Origin: Larimichthys crocea
Lineage: Eukaryota > Chordata > Actinopteri > Sciaenidae
Reading direction: 5' to 3'
NCBI RefSeq assembly: GCF_000972845.2
Contig: NC_040028.1
Span: forward strand, 20,637,473 to 20,701,472
DNA: 64,000 nucleotides
The notes beneath the pieces are model-generated. The model was not told the origin of the DNA. It ran no database searches and saw only the letters and a list, made by a program, of their open reading frames with translations. Position numbers and translations under genes: made by a program. Positions 22,001-34,530 of the stretch are shown piece by piece (positions within the stretch are counted from its first letter, which is position 1; every line of letters begins with the position of its first letter).

Positions 22001-25000
22001 CAGGGATGTGGACGAGGTCTGACAACATGAACTCCGACATCGCCCCACAGAGAGCTGACTGAGACAATGATCGATCATATCGTACGTTTGCAGCCATGTT
22101 GGGATGAGTCGGGTGAGTAGACCTATTAATTGATTCATGCATTAATTAATTACTCATGTAAGTCGATATTTGAATGTTTCCAGCTTCTCTAATATGAAGA
22201 TCTGCTGCTTTTCGGAGCGTTACATCATCCTAAACTGAATATTTTGAGTCAATCTGAAGAAGGCAATCATGTTCTGATGTTTCACAGACACATCGTCGTC
22301 ATTAATATCAGCATGTTGATATTTTGACACATGAAAGTTTGTGTCCATTAAGCAGATAAACCATCAAATTAATTATTTTCATTAAACAATTAAATAAAAT
22401 CTTCCTGATCAATGGATGAATCATTTTGTTTATGAAAACGACAGAAAATTATATTTTCCCCAAAGATGACACATCAAATCTTCACGTAGGAAAGAATTAA
22501 TTCACCATGATTACCATGGCAATTAATTGATTAATTATCTTTATCAGTTTTTTATTTTTTGCTTAATGAGTAAATCTGAAACAGACAACACAGGAAAGAC
22601 GGAGAGAGGAGGTGGAGGACAGAGGTGGAGGACAGAGGTGGAGGACAGAGGGGGAGCAGATGATTGGAAAGACGGGCAGAAATTGAATTCTCGGCTACTT
22701 TGGCGAACAAGGAGCCGCTGACTGACACTCATGAGTTAAATGCTAATTGAAGGCAGCAGAGGTTTGGATGTGAGCTCTGAGAGCACGGCCTGAATGGAAC
22801 GCGGCCTTGGACCGAGAACGCCACAATGGACGGATCTAAAAGCGGAGTGTGTGCTGCTGCCGTGAGCGGAGGACACACGGACACTCTTTTTCTGTAAACA
22901 GAGAATAAGAGACGGATTCCATTTATGAACATACACATAGACGCACAGACACTTTGATCTAATCCAATGAATTCAAGCAATTGTGCACGTGTGAGTGAGA
23001 TCACGAGGGAAAGCTTCTATGTAAGATGAGATAAAAACAATGTGTGCTTATGTTGACGTGTGTCATAGTTTGATGGGAGGTCAGGTCATGTTGTTACGGA
23101 GTGACAGTTCACAAACAGACAGCTGTTCATATGTTTCCTGCTGACACTCAACGTTATTAATCACAATGATGAAAATCCAAACCGGGCACGTCTCCGTCAC
23201 CATCAGGAGCGTCTCAGAAGCGGCTTGCCCACCAGACTTTGTTAACTTGTTTAGATTTGGTAATTTTCTAAATATGTAAATATTATTTTGAAAATCGACC
23301 ACATTCCCCGTGTCGTTTCTGTGCCTGACTTCCTGTCAGCTCGACGCTGGTTGCTTGCGCCATCCATCAAAAATTATACAGCCGCGTATTCTTGGTGGAG
23401 ACCCGCGTCACGGGCGCTTCTGAAATGGACCACAGCGGTTCTGGCTGGGTTTGAATCAATGATTGCTTTAATTACAAACATTTACTCAATACGTAAAGAT
23501 CCAACAACAACCAAGACTCACTGAAACTGAACTAAAACCTGAAACGGAAATGGACCACGGCGGTTCTGGAGAGGTGTCACATCCACGCCCGGTGGAAGAT
23601 TCAGTGCTGCCATCGTCAGAGTATTGGTACGAGACGAAGGCCAACTCTGGCCTCAGCTGTCTGTCGTATATACTAGACTTTATGAATGTCATACTACTTC
23701 CAGCAATGGAACGAGGGAAGTATTATTCACGGAAATTCAATTATTTATTTCTAGATTTTTAAAAAATATAAATAATATAATTATAATTTTATATAATGCT
23801 TTTTTAAACAAAGAATAAATTTAAAAAAACAGGCAGATAAAATGAGAATAACACAAATGAACACGACCACGGGAAGTAAAGTGTACAAATATATTTAATT
23901 ATTTAATTTAAATGTTAATGAATATTTATTATTTATTTATTTACATTTTTTAAGTGATTTTATTTCATGTTTCTATGTCAAAGCTGAGATTTTTAGGTTT
24001 TAGGAGGTTGTTTATGTTGGAATGGGTTCGAACCAGCAGCAGTGATCAACGTATTCTGAGGTGACGATACAACATACAAACATGGTAAAGTGAGATGTGA
24101 TGAGTGCTAACAGAAGTCTGTATACACCAACATGTTCTGTGCTCATGAGTTCTAACATCTCTGCTGCGCTTTGAGCCGTTAACAGCAGTGAATTAGCAGA
24201 GATGTTAATTACGTCCCTGGCTAGCTGTCCGACTTCACTTTGGACAGACCCGCTTCACAGTGACTTGGAGGGGTAAACACAGCTGCAGCTCATAACTAAT
24301 AATCAGAAAGTTTAATTTTGGTCTGTCCCTAAGCAGGAACCGCCGATGGCACAGATAAAAACTCCAGACATCAAACTCACTTTATGAATTTTAGCCCCAA
24401 AGAAATAAAAAATGGAATGTAGTTTTTATTAGTTCAGTTTTCTGGGTGTGACGTCGATACCAATCGATCGATAAAGACTGGAAACAGGCAGGAATTAACT
24501 ACAGAAATGTTTTATTAGCTCCCTCTCCTCATTCACTGTCTATGTCTCTCTCACAAACCCAAAGAAGCTTCTTGTGTCCCTATTTTGCAGCATAGACTGA
24601 AACAAAGTCGATGTTGTCGTATATTTCAGGCTGACTGTGGAGCAGTTTGAGTGTTGCAGGCTGATATTTGTTGGCTATTTCTGGAGTTACATGACAGAAA
24701 TTTAGGCTTTGTTTACTGTTTTTTTGTTTGAACACCAGTATATGATTCTTTAGGTTAATGTGTAGAACCTCACTGACTTTCTGCTCCACACACAGAGTAA
24801 CTGCTATGTGATTAAAGCTAATGTTAGTCATGTTTAATGTCAGGATGTTCGACGCTATAGCCGACCTAACTCCTGGAAAATATGCAGCTCGTGTGGAATT
24901 GTGTTTGCATTTCATTGATTTATCAGCCCTCTGTGTTCATGTAAATCCAATTCACTGCACTGTTTGAGAGACTAACAGCTGTAGGAAGCAACATGTTGCT

Positions 25001-25203
25001 GTAAAATTCACATTTACATGCAGCGGGTCATTTTAAGTGTAACATACTGAGGTGCATTGCTTCTTTTCTGACTTATATAGACTTGATCGGAGTTATCCAT
25101 CAGGCTCTAGTACAGGTGGGGACATTTATGTGTCTGATCAGAGGTGATGTAACGCTGCTGCTGATGTGATGATGGATCTACGGTTCATGGCAACAGAACA
25201 GGC
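22001..25203. other. Intergenic DNA without supported genes
   Basis: AT-rich with scattered TTAATTAA words (22130-22150, 22515-22535). It holds a 13-bp tandem repeat AGGTGGAGGACAG at about 22609-22650 and a very AT-rich stretch at 23745-23960. Two similar words, ATGGACCACAGCGGTTCTGG (23424) and its variant at 23550, hint at an unrecognised repeat. A 111-codon minus-strand frame (24580-24915) has no recognisable family. Confidence 0.5.
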
Positions 25204-25320
25204 TTTGTACCAGGCTGTAAACATGTTTATTTCTGCTGTGAACATTTGAACATGGGGACTTATGGAGACTGACTCACTTCTGGAGCCAGCCTCAAGTGGA
25301 CGTTAGAGGAAGTGCAGCTA
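25204..25320 (+). repeat. Family R repeat, fragment
   Basis: Begins at TTGTACCAGGCTGTAAACAT and runs to CAAGTGGACGTTAGAGGAAG, matching the 3' half of the copy at 18753. Confidence 0.8.
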
Positions 25321-26089
25321 TGGAGGTGCCTGGTGTGAATGTTACATGTGCGTACGTAGACACGTTGGCCTCAGACTTAAGGTGAGTCAGAGAAACTTTT
25401 ACCGTAGGTGAATGTGAAAACAGGCTTCAAGCGTCAAACTGTGAAGCCCAAACATCGAAGGGAGGCGAGAAGTTCAAAATGTACTTGTGGGTAATTTTCT
25501 AGAGTAGGTACAGTAGTTCAAATCGAATGATGAGGTTTAGAGGTGTTGATTAAATTTTACTTTCAGTCTGTAGACACTGCTCTGCCCTGCCACGCTCAAC
25601 CCATGTGAACAGCAGTCAGTCAGTTAGCCGTGATGCAATCAATGCCACAGTAAAATAAAATAAATCACCAGAAGCCGGCGGCATCTAGGTCGATTCATGT
25701 TGTGGAAAATGTGTCTTTTGTCAACGGACAATTATACGTCCTTCTGTACGGGATCCAACACATGCCAAACTCCTGCTAACACGTGAAAGTCCAATTAAAA
25801 CACCTGAGAGGAACAGCTACCTGAAAGTGTGTTACTAACCCAACACTGCATGACAACCGACAACACGCAAAGAGAAAGATTCAACCTGAACATCAGCGGC
25901 GGCTTCTTCCTCTAAAAGGTTTGCTCACCCTCAGATTCACTTAACTTTCACCTTCACAACATCCTGATCCCGTCTTTAGCTGCTCCCTCATATTTTTCCA
26001 CAGGTTCTCCAGGGCAGTGAACGTTAGCACGGGATAAAAAACAGGGTCTCTAACTGTGTTCACTCTGCTACGTTTATTAAAACAGATGC
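25321..26089. other. Intergenic DNA
   Basis: No gene or repeat was recognised. Confidence 0.5.
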
Positions 26090-26310
26090 TGTGCAGAGTT
26101 TACACTGTAAGTTTCAGCTGTGAAATCCACAGTGATTTACTGTGTTTGTGCCCAGTAACGTACTGTAAAGCATTTCACAGTAGTATACCGTGTATTCAGT
26201 CAAAAACTACAGTGATTATAGAGTTACTGTGAAATCTACAGTAACCAACGATGTACTGTAGAGTTACTTGTCGATAGCTGCCGGTTAGTTACTGTGAATT
26301 TCATTCATTC
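26090..26310. repeat. ACTGTAA/TTACAGT-rich repeat
   Basis: Repeated, partly palindromic words such as AACGTACTGTAAAGC, AGTTACTGTGAAATCTACAG and ATGTACTGTAGAGTTAC occur in both orientations. This pattern is typical of a decayed fish interspersed element; boundaries are approximate. Confidence 0.5.
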
Positions 26311-26559
26311 GGGGTATGCACAATAAAAACGACGTGCGATGCCACTTAAAGCTGATTCAACCTTCGTTGCTGTAAATGCAAAGATACTGTGGCTCAGTAT
26401 TTCTCTGTTTATTCCCGTCAGTTACTGCAGAAACTGAAAATGTTCAGTCTAATTATGTTTACCATTTGGACCAGGCGCTGACAGAGCTGTGCTCACTTTA
26501 AAAAAACGGGCATATCACTGATCTTTTATTAAGTGTCACATTTTGACTTTCTGAACAAA

Positions 26560-26760
26560 ATCTAACCAGCAACATAGCTGTCTAATTCTTGAGGCTAATG
26601 GCCTGGATAGCACAAATGTCTTCGTGTTGCCATGTAGAATCATTGTAATGCAGTCACAGCACACCGTCACAGACGGGTTGAGTCCTGCTAGGCTAATTAG
26701 TTTTCTACCAAAGGTATAAATGAGACTATTTCATCGCGAAATGTCTCTTGCTGCAGGTTC
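26560..26760. promoter_or_regulatory. Candidate enhancer with SOX-POU composite-like site
   Basis: Repeat-free block. CATTGTAATGCA at 26641-26652 follows the SOX-POU composite layout (CATTGT, one base, ATGCAAAT), matching all but the last three bases of the POU half. Nearby are AGGCTAATGGCC, AGGCTAATTAGTTT and CAAAGGTATAAATGAG. SOX1 itself could bind, which would make this a feedback element; that is inference. Confidence 0.42.
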
Positions 26761-27169
26761 AGGGCCACGGCCTTGGATGTTGGAGAGACACGAGTCTTTT
26801 CTTCCACCTCCACCTCTCACACTGCTCCGTCTTTCACAGAGCTAAAAATTCATATCCACTTTTCCCACCTGCTTCTGCTGCTTAGTCCAAACTATGTCAG
26901 AGGACGTGAAAGGAGACGCTGCAGTATGTACAGTAATCAAATCCAGTGTTTTTTCACATTATGCTTCTTCTACAGGAGTCGGTGGACCGAAGAGGACCCG
27001 CTCATTCTACGGTAATAATGATGATTATATATGACGTATATATTATATAAAACGTAGTTATGCATGATATTTTTCATTTCTGTTAACCCTAAAAGTTACA
27101 GACTGAACCTTAGTAGAAATGTTTACATTTCCTTCTTTCCTTTCTTTTTCTTTTGAATGGAGGAGCTCG

Positions 27170-27420
27170 TCTCAGGGCCGTGCAGCTCTTACCGCTGTGC
27201 TAATTACAAGCTTATTAGCCAGGAAGGACTCAGGTGCTGCAGAATCCTTCAGTGAGGGACATCTGTGGCTGACAGAGCCTGGAAGGCCATGCCATCTAGC
27301 CTCAATGGCTAATGAACAAACACAAGGATTTTCTCTCAGATTCATTATCGTCACAATGAATGAATTCCAGGTCCTTTTTGGTTGTCGCTCTCAGCATATT
27401 ATCTTCCCATCAGCCTGTCA
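27170..27420. promoter_or_regulatory. Candidate conserved regulatory block
   Basis: Low-repeat block with GTGCTAATTACAAGCTTATT (near 27197), CAATGGCTAATGAAC and GTCACAATGAATGAATTCC. A long plus-strand frame (27119-27586) continues into a CA array and is not treated as coding. Confidence 0.35.
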
Positions 27421-27478
27421 ATCACCCTCAACCCACAGACAAACCCCTATCTGCCGACACAAACATAGATGCACACTG

Positions 27479-27479
<1 letters not shown>

Positions 27480-27537
<58 letters not shown>
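27480..27537. repeat. (CA)29 microsatellite
   Basis: Uninterrupted CA array. Confidence 0.95.
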
Positions 27538-27540
<3 letters not shown>

Positions 27541-27639
27541 AAAATCAGATCAGCTAATTAAGATGTGGCGGTTGAGTGGGAAGTAAACTCAAACAGGGCC
27601 GGACAGATGTCTCACTCCGCTGACTTCAAAAGGGAAATA

Positions 27640-27960
27640 AAGAACACAGGCCATGTAATGTGATTTAGATATAATGCTTCCAGGTCAGGGGTGATGGCTA
27701 GACCGCTGGGCAGTGCGAGAGCAGCTGACAAGCGTGTAACTAACCATGACGGATGGGAATTCAATGGACTGCCTACACTACACACTTGGAGCTAGACGGG
27801 AACAAATTACGTGGCTGACCACCTTGTTGGCTCCGGCGGGGGAGACGATTCATTTGTCCCCGGAGTTTTTTGACACATGTACGGCGCTCTAATCAAATCA
27901 GACGAGACGGCATTCTGAGGGAAATCCTCCTCTCTGCAGTGTCCAGTCACGACACAGTGA
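27640..27960. promoter_or_regulatory. Candidate conserved regulatory block
   Basis: About 300 bp of repeat-free DNA of even composition, including GTGTAACTAACCATGACGG, ACAAATTACGTGGCTGACC and GCGCTCTAATCAAATCAGAC. It stands out from its simple-repeat surroundings. Confidence 0.35.
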
Positions 27961-28254
27961 TAGAATGATTAATGAGGAAAAGGATGCGCTGCTGTCCTCC
28001 CTGTGTTAAAGCTGTGTGAGGATGATGAGGCAGTTTCTACTGAGTTCAATGCTGATCTCCAAAAAAAAATGAAATGTTTGAAATTTGGGAAGAAATCCAT
28101 GTGATTTATATATTTACATCTCCTGATTTAATTGGTGCAACGTATGAAATAATTTGTTATCCCTTAAATTCCAGTGGAGCTTTTGTTTAGCATCATTTTA
28201 ACACTCATTCAAATCACGTAGAAACCAATGACAGTATAAAGAATAGACAGTGCA

Positions 28255-28640
28255 TGTGTGACGTCACCCACAGATTTCCAAAATGCAGTTTGTGGACTGA
28301 ATGACACCTGGTTGCTCAAATGAGCCACCTGTGACGACACCTACCTGTCAATCAAAGCGTCCCCGCTCTTAATCCTGCATAACTTTAAGCCTTAATATAA
28401 TGTGAACAGGTGAGTTGTATATAAATTCACCCTCAGTACAGTTGTCATGAACGGGGAAATTAGCTACAGAGACCAAAACTGTTTTTTGTACCAGGCTGTA
28501 AACATGTTTATTTCTGCTGTGAAACATGGGGACTTATGGAGACTGACTCACTTCTGGAGCCAGCCTCAAGTGGACGTTAGAGGAACTGCAGGTTGTGGCT
28601 CACTTCACAGACACGGAGGTTGCTGTTTGGATGAAACGTG
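28255..28640 (+). repeat. Family R repeat, near full length
   Basis: Matches the copy at 18753 from CTGAATGACACCTGGTTGCT (28297) through CAAGTGGACGTTAGAGGAAC, and extends 3' with CACGGAGGTTGCTGTTTGG. The 5' flank GTGACGTCACCCACAG may belong to the element as well. Confidence 0.85.
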
Positions 28641-29039
28641 TTGATTAGTGAGCATCAGACGTACAGGTCAGAGCCAGGCTAGCTGTTTCCAGTCTTTATG
28701 CTAAGTTAAATAAATATATATTATAATATATTATAAGAAAAACTGCTGCAGCATCATTGTAGTAAAATATGTGGAGGATTAAAATGCATTGGTGATATTA
28801 TATGTTACTATTTTGTCATGATGGTTGTTAAACCGCAATCTAAATAAACTATTATCTGTGTTGCAATTAACATTTCTAGCAAACTGTCAGTATGAAAAAA
28901 GAATATTTGTGATCCAGAGAAAAGCAAAAAGACAAAGACATTTCTGAAGCTCAGAGGTGAGTGCACGAAGAGCTATTAAAACACAGGCGGCAGACATTAG
29001 CGAGGACGAGGTGAGAGAAGGAATCAAGGCAGCGAAGGG
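28641..29039. other. Intergenic DNA
   Basis: AT-rich; no gene or repeat was recognised. Confidence 0.5.
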
Positions 29040-29880
29040 TTAAAAACATTTCACCTATTATGCTCCCACTCGTTCAGTACAGTCTGAGAAATTAATCGGA
29101 GAAATTAGCAAAGCAATTACCACTTTTAATTGGACTAATTCTTCTGGCCCTGTCACAGCTGCATCCAGAGGTACATGTCTTTTTCACCCTTTCACAAACA
29201 CTATTATTAATTTCACAAATTTCCGCGGTCCTCTTTTAGCCTTTGACACCCGAGCCATTGAGGGTGAACTCCTGACAGCTTCCCCTAGATTATTATCCTC
29301 CGTTAGTATCTCTCTCTCTCAGCAGATGCACTACGCCCTCGATCCCTCTGCACCCCGTCACTTCTTCTTCTTCTTGTTATCCTTGAAAGAAGGAAACAAT
29401 GGCGCAGTCATTTGTGACAGAGGAAGACTGTCGCAATTAACAAATGAGCTTTAATGTGGCGTGCGAAATCTTTTTGGACAAACAACGCTGTCAGTGCAGC
29501 CTCGTCTCCGCTTGTTTTCGACCTTCTGGGTTTGACTCGATCTGTCTGTGGCTTTTCAGTATCAGGAGAAATTCATTTTTTCTTGCAAAGTACAGACTCT
29601 TCTTGCCGTATTGTACTAATATTGGCGATTTTGCACCAGTAAATGCACAAGTAGCTTGTTACTCTGGGATCCAGTTTGTTGCTGGCAGTCCTGCTCTTTT
29701 TCACAAAACAACATATTGACAGGGGTGAACGGGGTTCTCTGTGCGTCTTCCAGCTGTTTGCACTGATTGATTCACGGCCTTTAGTTGTACAAACAGGATG
29801 CACTCGCAGATGTCAGGGAAGCTTATACCAAGATATTCTTGGAAGTGAATTAAAAATGTTCTTTAGTGGTTAATAACCAA
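29040..29880. promoter_or_regulatory. Candidate conserved regulatory blocks
   Basis: Two low-repeat segments. The first (29080-29300) has GAAATTAATCGG, GCAAAGCAATTACCAC and TTTAATTGGACTAATTC. The second (29440-29880) has evenly mixed sequence with GAGCTTTAATGTGGCG and CTGTCAGTGCAGCC. A CT-rich spacer lies between. Frames of 60-90 codons over the second segment show no family resemblance. Confidence 0.35.
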
Positions 29881-29896
29881 GCGTGGTTAGGGAAGT

Positions 29897-30200
29897 GAAG
29901 CCACAAACTGCAGTTCCTCTAACGTCCACCTGAGGCTGGCTCCAGAAGTGAGTCAGTCTCCATAAGTCCCCATGTCCAAATGTCCAACTTCACAGCAGAA
30001 ATAAACATGTTTACAGCCTGGTACAAAAAACAGTTTTGGTCTCTGTAGCTAATTTCCCCGTTCATGACAACTGTACTGAGGGTGAATTTATATACAACTC
30101 ACCTGTTCACATTATATTAAGGCTTAAAGTTATGCAGGGTTAAGAGCGTGGACGCTTTGACTGACAGGTGGGTGTGGTTACAGGTGGCTTTTTTGAGCAG
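29897..30200 (-). repeat. Family R repeat, near full length
   Basis: Reverse orientation. Runs from CCACAAACTGCAGTTCCTC through GGTACAAAAAACAGTTTTGG and TTCATGACAACTGTACTGAG to TGACTGACAGGTGGGTGTGG. Confidence 0.88.
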
Positions 30201-31230
30201 CCAGGAGCAGCAGAAACCGAGTTGTCACATATTGTAATTGTACATTTCAAAGGTTCCAGATATATCTTTGAGCATGTAAACTACGATGGAGCCCTATATA
30301 TAACACAGATACTGTGAAGAATATACTGATTCAGTGTGCAGCTGATATCATGGAGCCAAATTAGACACAAGAAAATAATTTCATTGTTTAATTTGTCCAA
30401 ATAAATGAACCACAGGAGGGAAAGTACTGCCTCGTCCTCTGCAGCGTCAGGACAGACTCACTCGCTTACTGTCTCAGTGACTCATTGATTAGGCTGACGC
30501 CTGACTGTATCACTCCAGACGCAGTCAAACTGTAAGGAAGCGGAGATGGGAGCATCTGTTGCCCCTGATAGCTTTGACTTATTTGACTTTCCCTGACACA
30601 GAAAGATGGGTGCCTCGCTTCTGAAGCCTCTCGGATTCGTTAAACCCCGTCGGCGGCGATTCCCACCGGAGGAGGGGGCCGCTCGCAGAATGTCCTGCCC
30701 TGATGGGCTGATGGGAATCAGAGGAAATCAATAAGCAATGATAGACTTCTGCTGTCCACTCAGCTAATCCGGTTAGTGATAGCTGTGGATTTAATCGAAT
30801 GGTTGCACACACTACAGACGCTCAGACAAGTGTACGTGCACACACACACACACACACACACACTTAACCCCATAACATTCTTATGGATAAGATCTGCAGA
30901 TCTTCCACACACACTCGACGCTGTCATTTTGTTGAGACAAGCAGCAATTTGAGAGACAATTCATTCGGCGGTTAGAGGAGAATCAGTCAATTTAATAAAT
31001 CCTTTGCTCATAGTCCAAGTTGGACTAGATTGCGGGAACATTTTCATTGGAGCTGAAGATGTGGAATAAAGACACATTTTGTCTGTATGATCGTTCGATA
31101 AAGGATCTCCTCCTCTGATATGGAGATCAGTACAATGCATGGCAGTGTATGGGGAGACTCCCTTTGACAAAGACGGTCTCTCCACACGCCGTATACATAT
31201 CAAAGTGACATAAACCCTGATAACTAATCA
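30201..31230. other. Intergenic DNA with (CA)n
   Basis: Holds (CA)13 at 30839-30863 and otherwise no recognised repeat. The segment 30960-31210 is repeat-free and might be regulatory. No gene is supported. Confidence 0.5.
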
Positions 31231-32370
31231 TCTCAATACACGAGCCACACATATGTTGCAAAGTATTTCTGGGTTAATACTTTAACCCCCCCTCCGCCTC
31301 CCTTCCCATGAGTGAATAGACATTATAAAAGCAGGCCCCAGTGGCACATGTTTAAAGGTACATTAAGAGAGCACATCAATTGTCGATGACATAATCCCCC
31401 CAGCTCTTTTCAGTCGCCCTCTCACTTCCTTAATCTCTCCGTTCTTTAACCCTCATCTTCTAAGAGGCTGAAAGCTCCCTTCATCTTCTCCTCAAGCTAG
31501 CAGAGAAACCCGCGAGCTGCCCGGGGAGAGAGGAGAAGAAGAGGTATTACTGAAGTCTGATTAAATTAACACTGTGATGCAGATTTCTTGCCTTTTTCCT
31601 CGCTCTCTCTCTCTCTCTCTCTCTTCTCGCTTTACCCGTGACAGTGTGGCGTCTTTGAAAATCAGATGAACTTGTCACACGAGGGTTTGCACATGTATAA
31701 TGTGTGTATGTGCATCTGCTTTTAATTAATTACTCTCGTCTGTGTCATTAACGGGATCCATGACTTGGGATCCTGATTTGCATTGGTGTCTTTGATAAAT
31801 AAATAAATAGAAGATAATGGGAGCTAATAAAAGACGGGAGTGTTTCTTCTCTCCACCTCATCCACCCCCCAACCCTCTGTAACCTCCAGCCTAGCCCCGG
31901 CTCTCCACAAGGCAGAAAGCGGAACCATCCCCTGTAGAAGTGCTTTAATTACAAGGTTCCTACATCCAAATAACAAGAGGTTTACATAACTCCCGCATGA
32001 GCTGCTCTGTATTCAAAAAACTATTCTTGCTATCCCCGTCTCCCCCTTCTAATACAAATGGTGTACAACAATGTGGGAGCTCCCACAAAGCATCATCCGG
32101 CGAGTTAAAGTTAAATAAATGAAGAAAAGTTCACTTTGTCTAACCTTACGTCCAATTTACGTCTTTACATGTGGACCGAATTCCAGCTCAGACACTGATT
32201 AAATTCCATCTATGTGAAGCTAATTAATCATTTCCATTGTGTCTAATATTGTCAGAAGAAAGGTGCTTAGTTGACACTCTAATTCATAGAATATGGCACC
32301 TCTCATAGTGTGATCAGTACAATATGCCAACAGTAGCAAGAAATAGAATCTAGCTCTCCAGAGAGTATTA
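31231..32370. promoter_or_regulatory. Candidate regulatory blocks with POU octamer
   Basis: Low-repeat DNA except for (CT)n at 31602-31623. Includes a perfect octamer in reverse, ATTTGCAT (31776-31783), followed directly by TGG so that CATTGG overlaps it; also CTTTTAATTAATTACTC (31719), AAGTGCTTTAATTACAAGG (near 31938) and GCTAATTAATCATTTCC (32219). Confidence 0.38.
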
Positions 32371-33900
32371 ATTATATTCAATATAGACAATATACATTAC
32401 CATTCAAAAGTTTGGATCGCCCGTTATATTGATGTTTCTCTTTCCTTTAATAAAGACCTGAAGTATTGTTTACAGTTGGAACAGTCTGGACCATAAAAGA
32501 CGATTAATGCAAGATGATTCAAACATTAACATAAGTGCCCAAAGATCATTGATCATTGAGATCATTGAGGCTACGCAGGCTCGCACTGTGACACGTTCAA
32601 ATCAAAGATCCACAGTCACGTCACATACGTTTTATTAAACACAACACAACAAACAACTACACGTGACTAAACTACACGAGAATGAACATACGTAACTGAA
32701 CTATACGTAACTAAGCTACACGTAACTGAACTATACGTGACGATACAACACAAGACGAAACTAGACAAGACAAAACTACACGAAACTAAACTATACGTAA
32801 CTGAACTATACGTAACTGAACTATACGTAACTGAACTATACGTAACTGAACTATACGTGACTAAACTACACGTAACTGAACTATACGTAACTGAACTATA
32901 CGTAACTGAACTATACGTGACGATACAACACAAGACGAAACTAGACAAGACAAAACTACACGAAACTAAACTACACGTAACTGAACTATACGCAACTGAA
33001 CTATACGTGACGATACAACACAAGATGAAACTACACGTTACTGAACTACATGACACAAAACTATGCATGACAATACAACATAAGACCAAACTATACAGAT
33101 GAAACTACGCAAGACTAAACTACACGAAACAAAACTACACGAAACAAAACTACACAAAACAAAACTACACAAGACTAAACTACACAAGACTAAACTACAC
33201 GTGACTGAACTATACGTGACGATACAACACAAGACGAAACTAGACATGACAGAACTACACGTTACGGAACTACATGACACAAAACTATGCATGACGATAC
33301 AACATGAGACTAAACTATACAGATGAAACTACACGAGACTAAACTACACGAAACAAAACTACACAAGACTAAACTACACAAGAGTAAACTACACAAGACT
33401 ATACTACACGTGACAAAAAAAGACTATACTATATGTGGCAAAACTACACGAGACTAAACTACAAGAAACAAAACTACACGAGACTAAACTACACGTAACT
33501 GAACTATACGTGACGATACAACACAAGACTAAACTACACAAGACTAAACTACACGAGACTAAACTACACAAAACAAAACTACACGAAACAAAACTACACA
33601 AGACTAAACTACACGTAACTGAACTATACGTGACGATACAACACAAGACGAAACTATACAAGATAACACTACACGTTACGGAACTACATGACACAAAACT
33701 ATGCATGACGATACAACACAAGACCAAACTATACAGACGAAACTTGATGTGACTGAACTATACGTGACGATACAACACAAGATGAAAGTATACGTTACGG
33801 AACTACGTGACACAAAACTATAATAAACTACTATACGAGATGAAATTATACAAGATGAAACTAAACGACTGTCAACAGAATTATGTATATTGAATATAAT
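32371..33900. repeat. 15-bp minisatellite array with flanking inverted repeat
   Basis: From about 32650 to 33870 the DNA is built from 15-bp units of the type ACTGAACTATACGTA with variants (ACACGAAACTAAACT and others). Higher-order copies exist: the segment starting CTATACGTGACGATACAACA at 32731 recurs at 32911, exactly 180 bp (12 units) away. The block is bracketed by a perfect 15-bp inverted repeat, ATTATATTCAATATA at 32371-32385 and TATATTGAATATAAT at 33886-33900. Between the left arm and the array is TATACATTACCATTCAAAAG (32391), a word seen at ends of Tc1-like elements. Because 15 is divisible by three, both strands stay open for long stretches; those frames are by-products. Confidence 0.9.
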
Positions 33901-34289
33901 ATTCAAGCTAGACTCACCTTGTTTGTCTGAATCCTGCCTACAAATAACAAGAAGGTAAAAGACGGTGAAACCACACGATCACACCTCCCTGTGCCAAGTA
34001 CCGTAAATATTAGTGATCTAAGCAAAACAGCAGTACAAGCTATACAAACCTTTGGCTCCTACTATCATTATTGAACACACAGATTAAACTGTTGAACAGT
34101 ATAGTGTATGAAGATGATGGTACACAAATACAGTCACTAAACATCACAAACTGTGTGCCCGTATGTGAACTACAAGCACGTAACAAACTGATTACAATTC
34201 ACACCTCCTCATCCAACCGTTCTCCCCCTCACAGTATTTTGCAACAGCTCTTTATATCACATTTGATCATAATTTATCAGAAAAAATAA
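33901..34289. other. Intergenic DNA
   Basis: No gene or repeat was recognised. Confidence 0.5.
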
Positions 34290-34530
34290 AAAAAGAGAAT
34301 TGGCCCATATGGAAATTGCGCAATTTTATTACTTCTGGCCGTTCAGTGTCTGAACCAGTGGCATTGTCCTGCTCCTTCTTCATTGACCCCATCCTGCCTC
34401 CGCCCATCTGCTCCAACAAGGTGATGTTTATCTCCCAGTAGGAGGAAATTAAAGCCCTGCTTCATGAGCTGCAGATATGCAAATCTTATACAGTGCAAAT
34501 AGATTGCAGAACTTGCACACTGGACGGCAT
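34290..34530. promoter_or_regulatory. Candidate enhancer with SOX and POU motifs
   Basis: Repeat-free block with CATTGT at 34362-34367 and a perfect octamer ATGCAAAT at 34477-34484, plus GGAAATTGCGCAATTTTATT (34311) which contains the palindrome AATTGCGCAATT. Combined SOX and POU words near sox1 suggest a neural element; untested. Confidence 0.42.

Noticed and set aside
24580..24915. 111-codon minus-strand frame with mixed composition
   Set aside because: It is the least low-complexity of the longer frames, but it has no recognisable motif or neighbouring exon, and a few frames of this length are expected by chance in 64 kb of AT-rich DNA.
32650..33870. CRISPR-like array
   Set aside because: Units are contiguous 15-bp repeats without unique spacers, in a vertebrate genome; it is a minisatellite.
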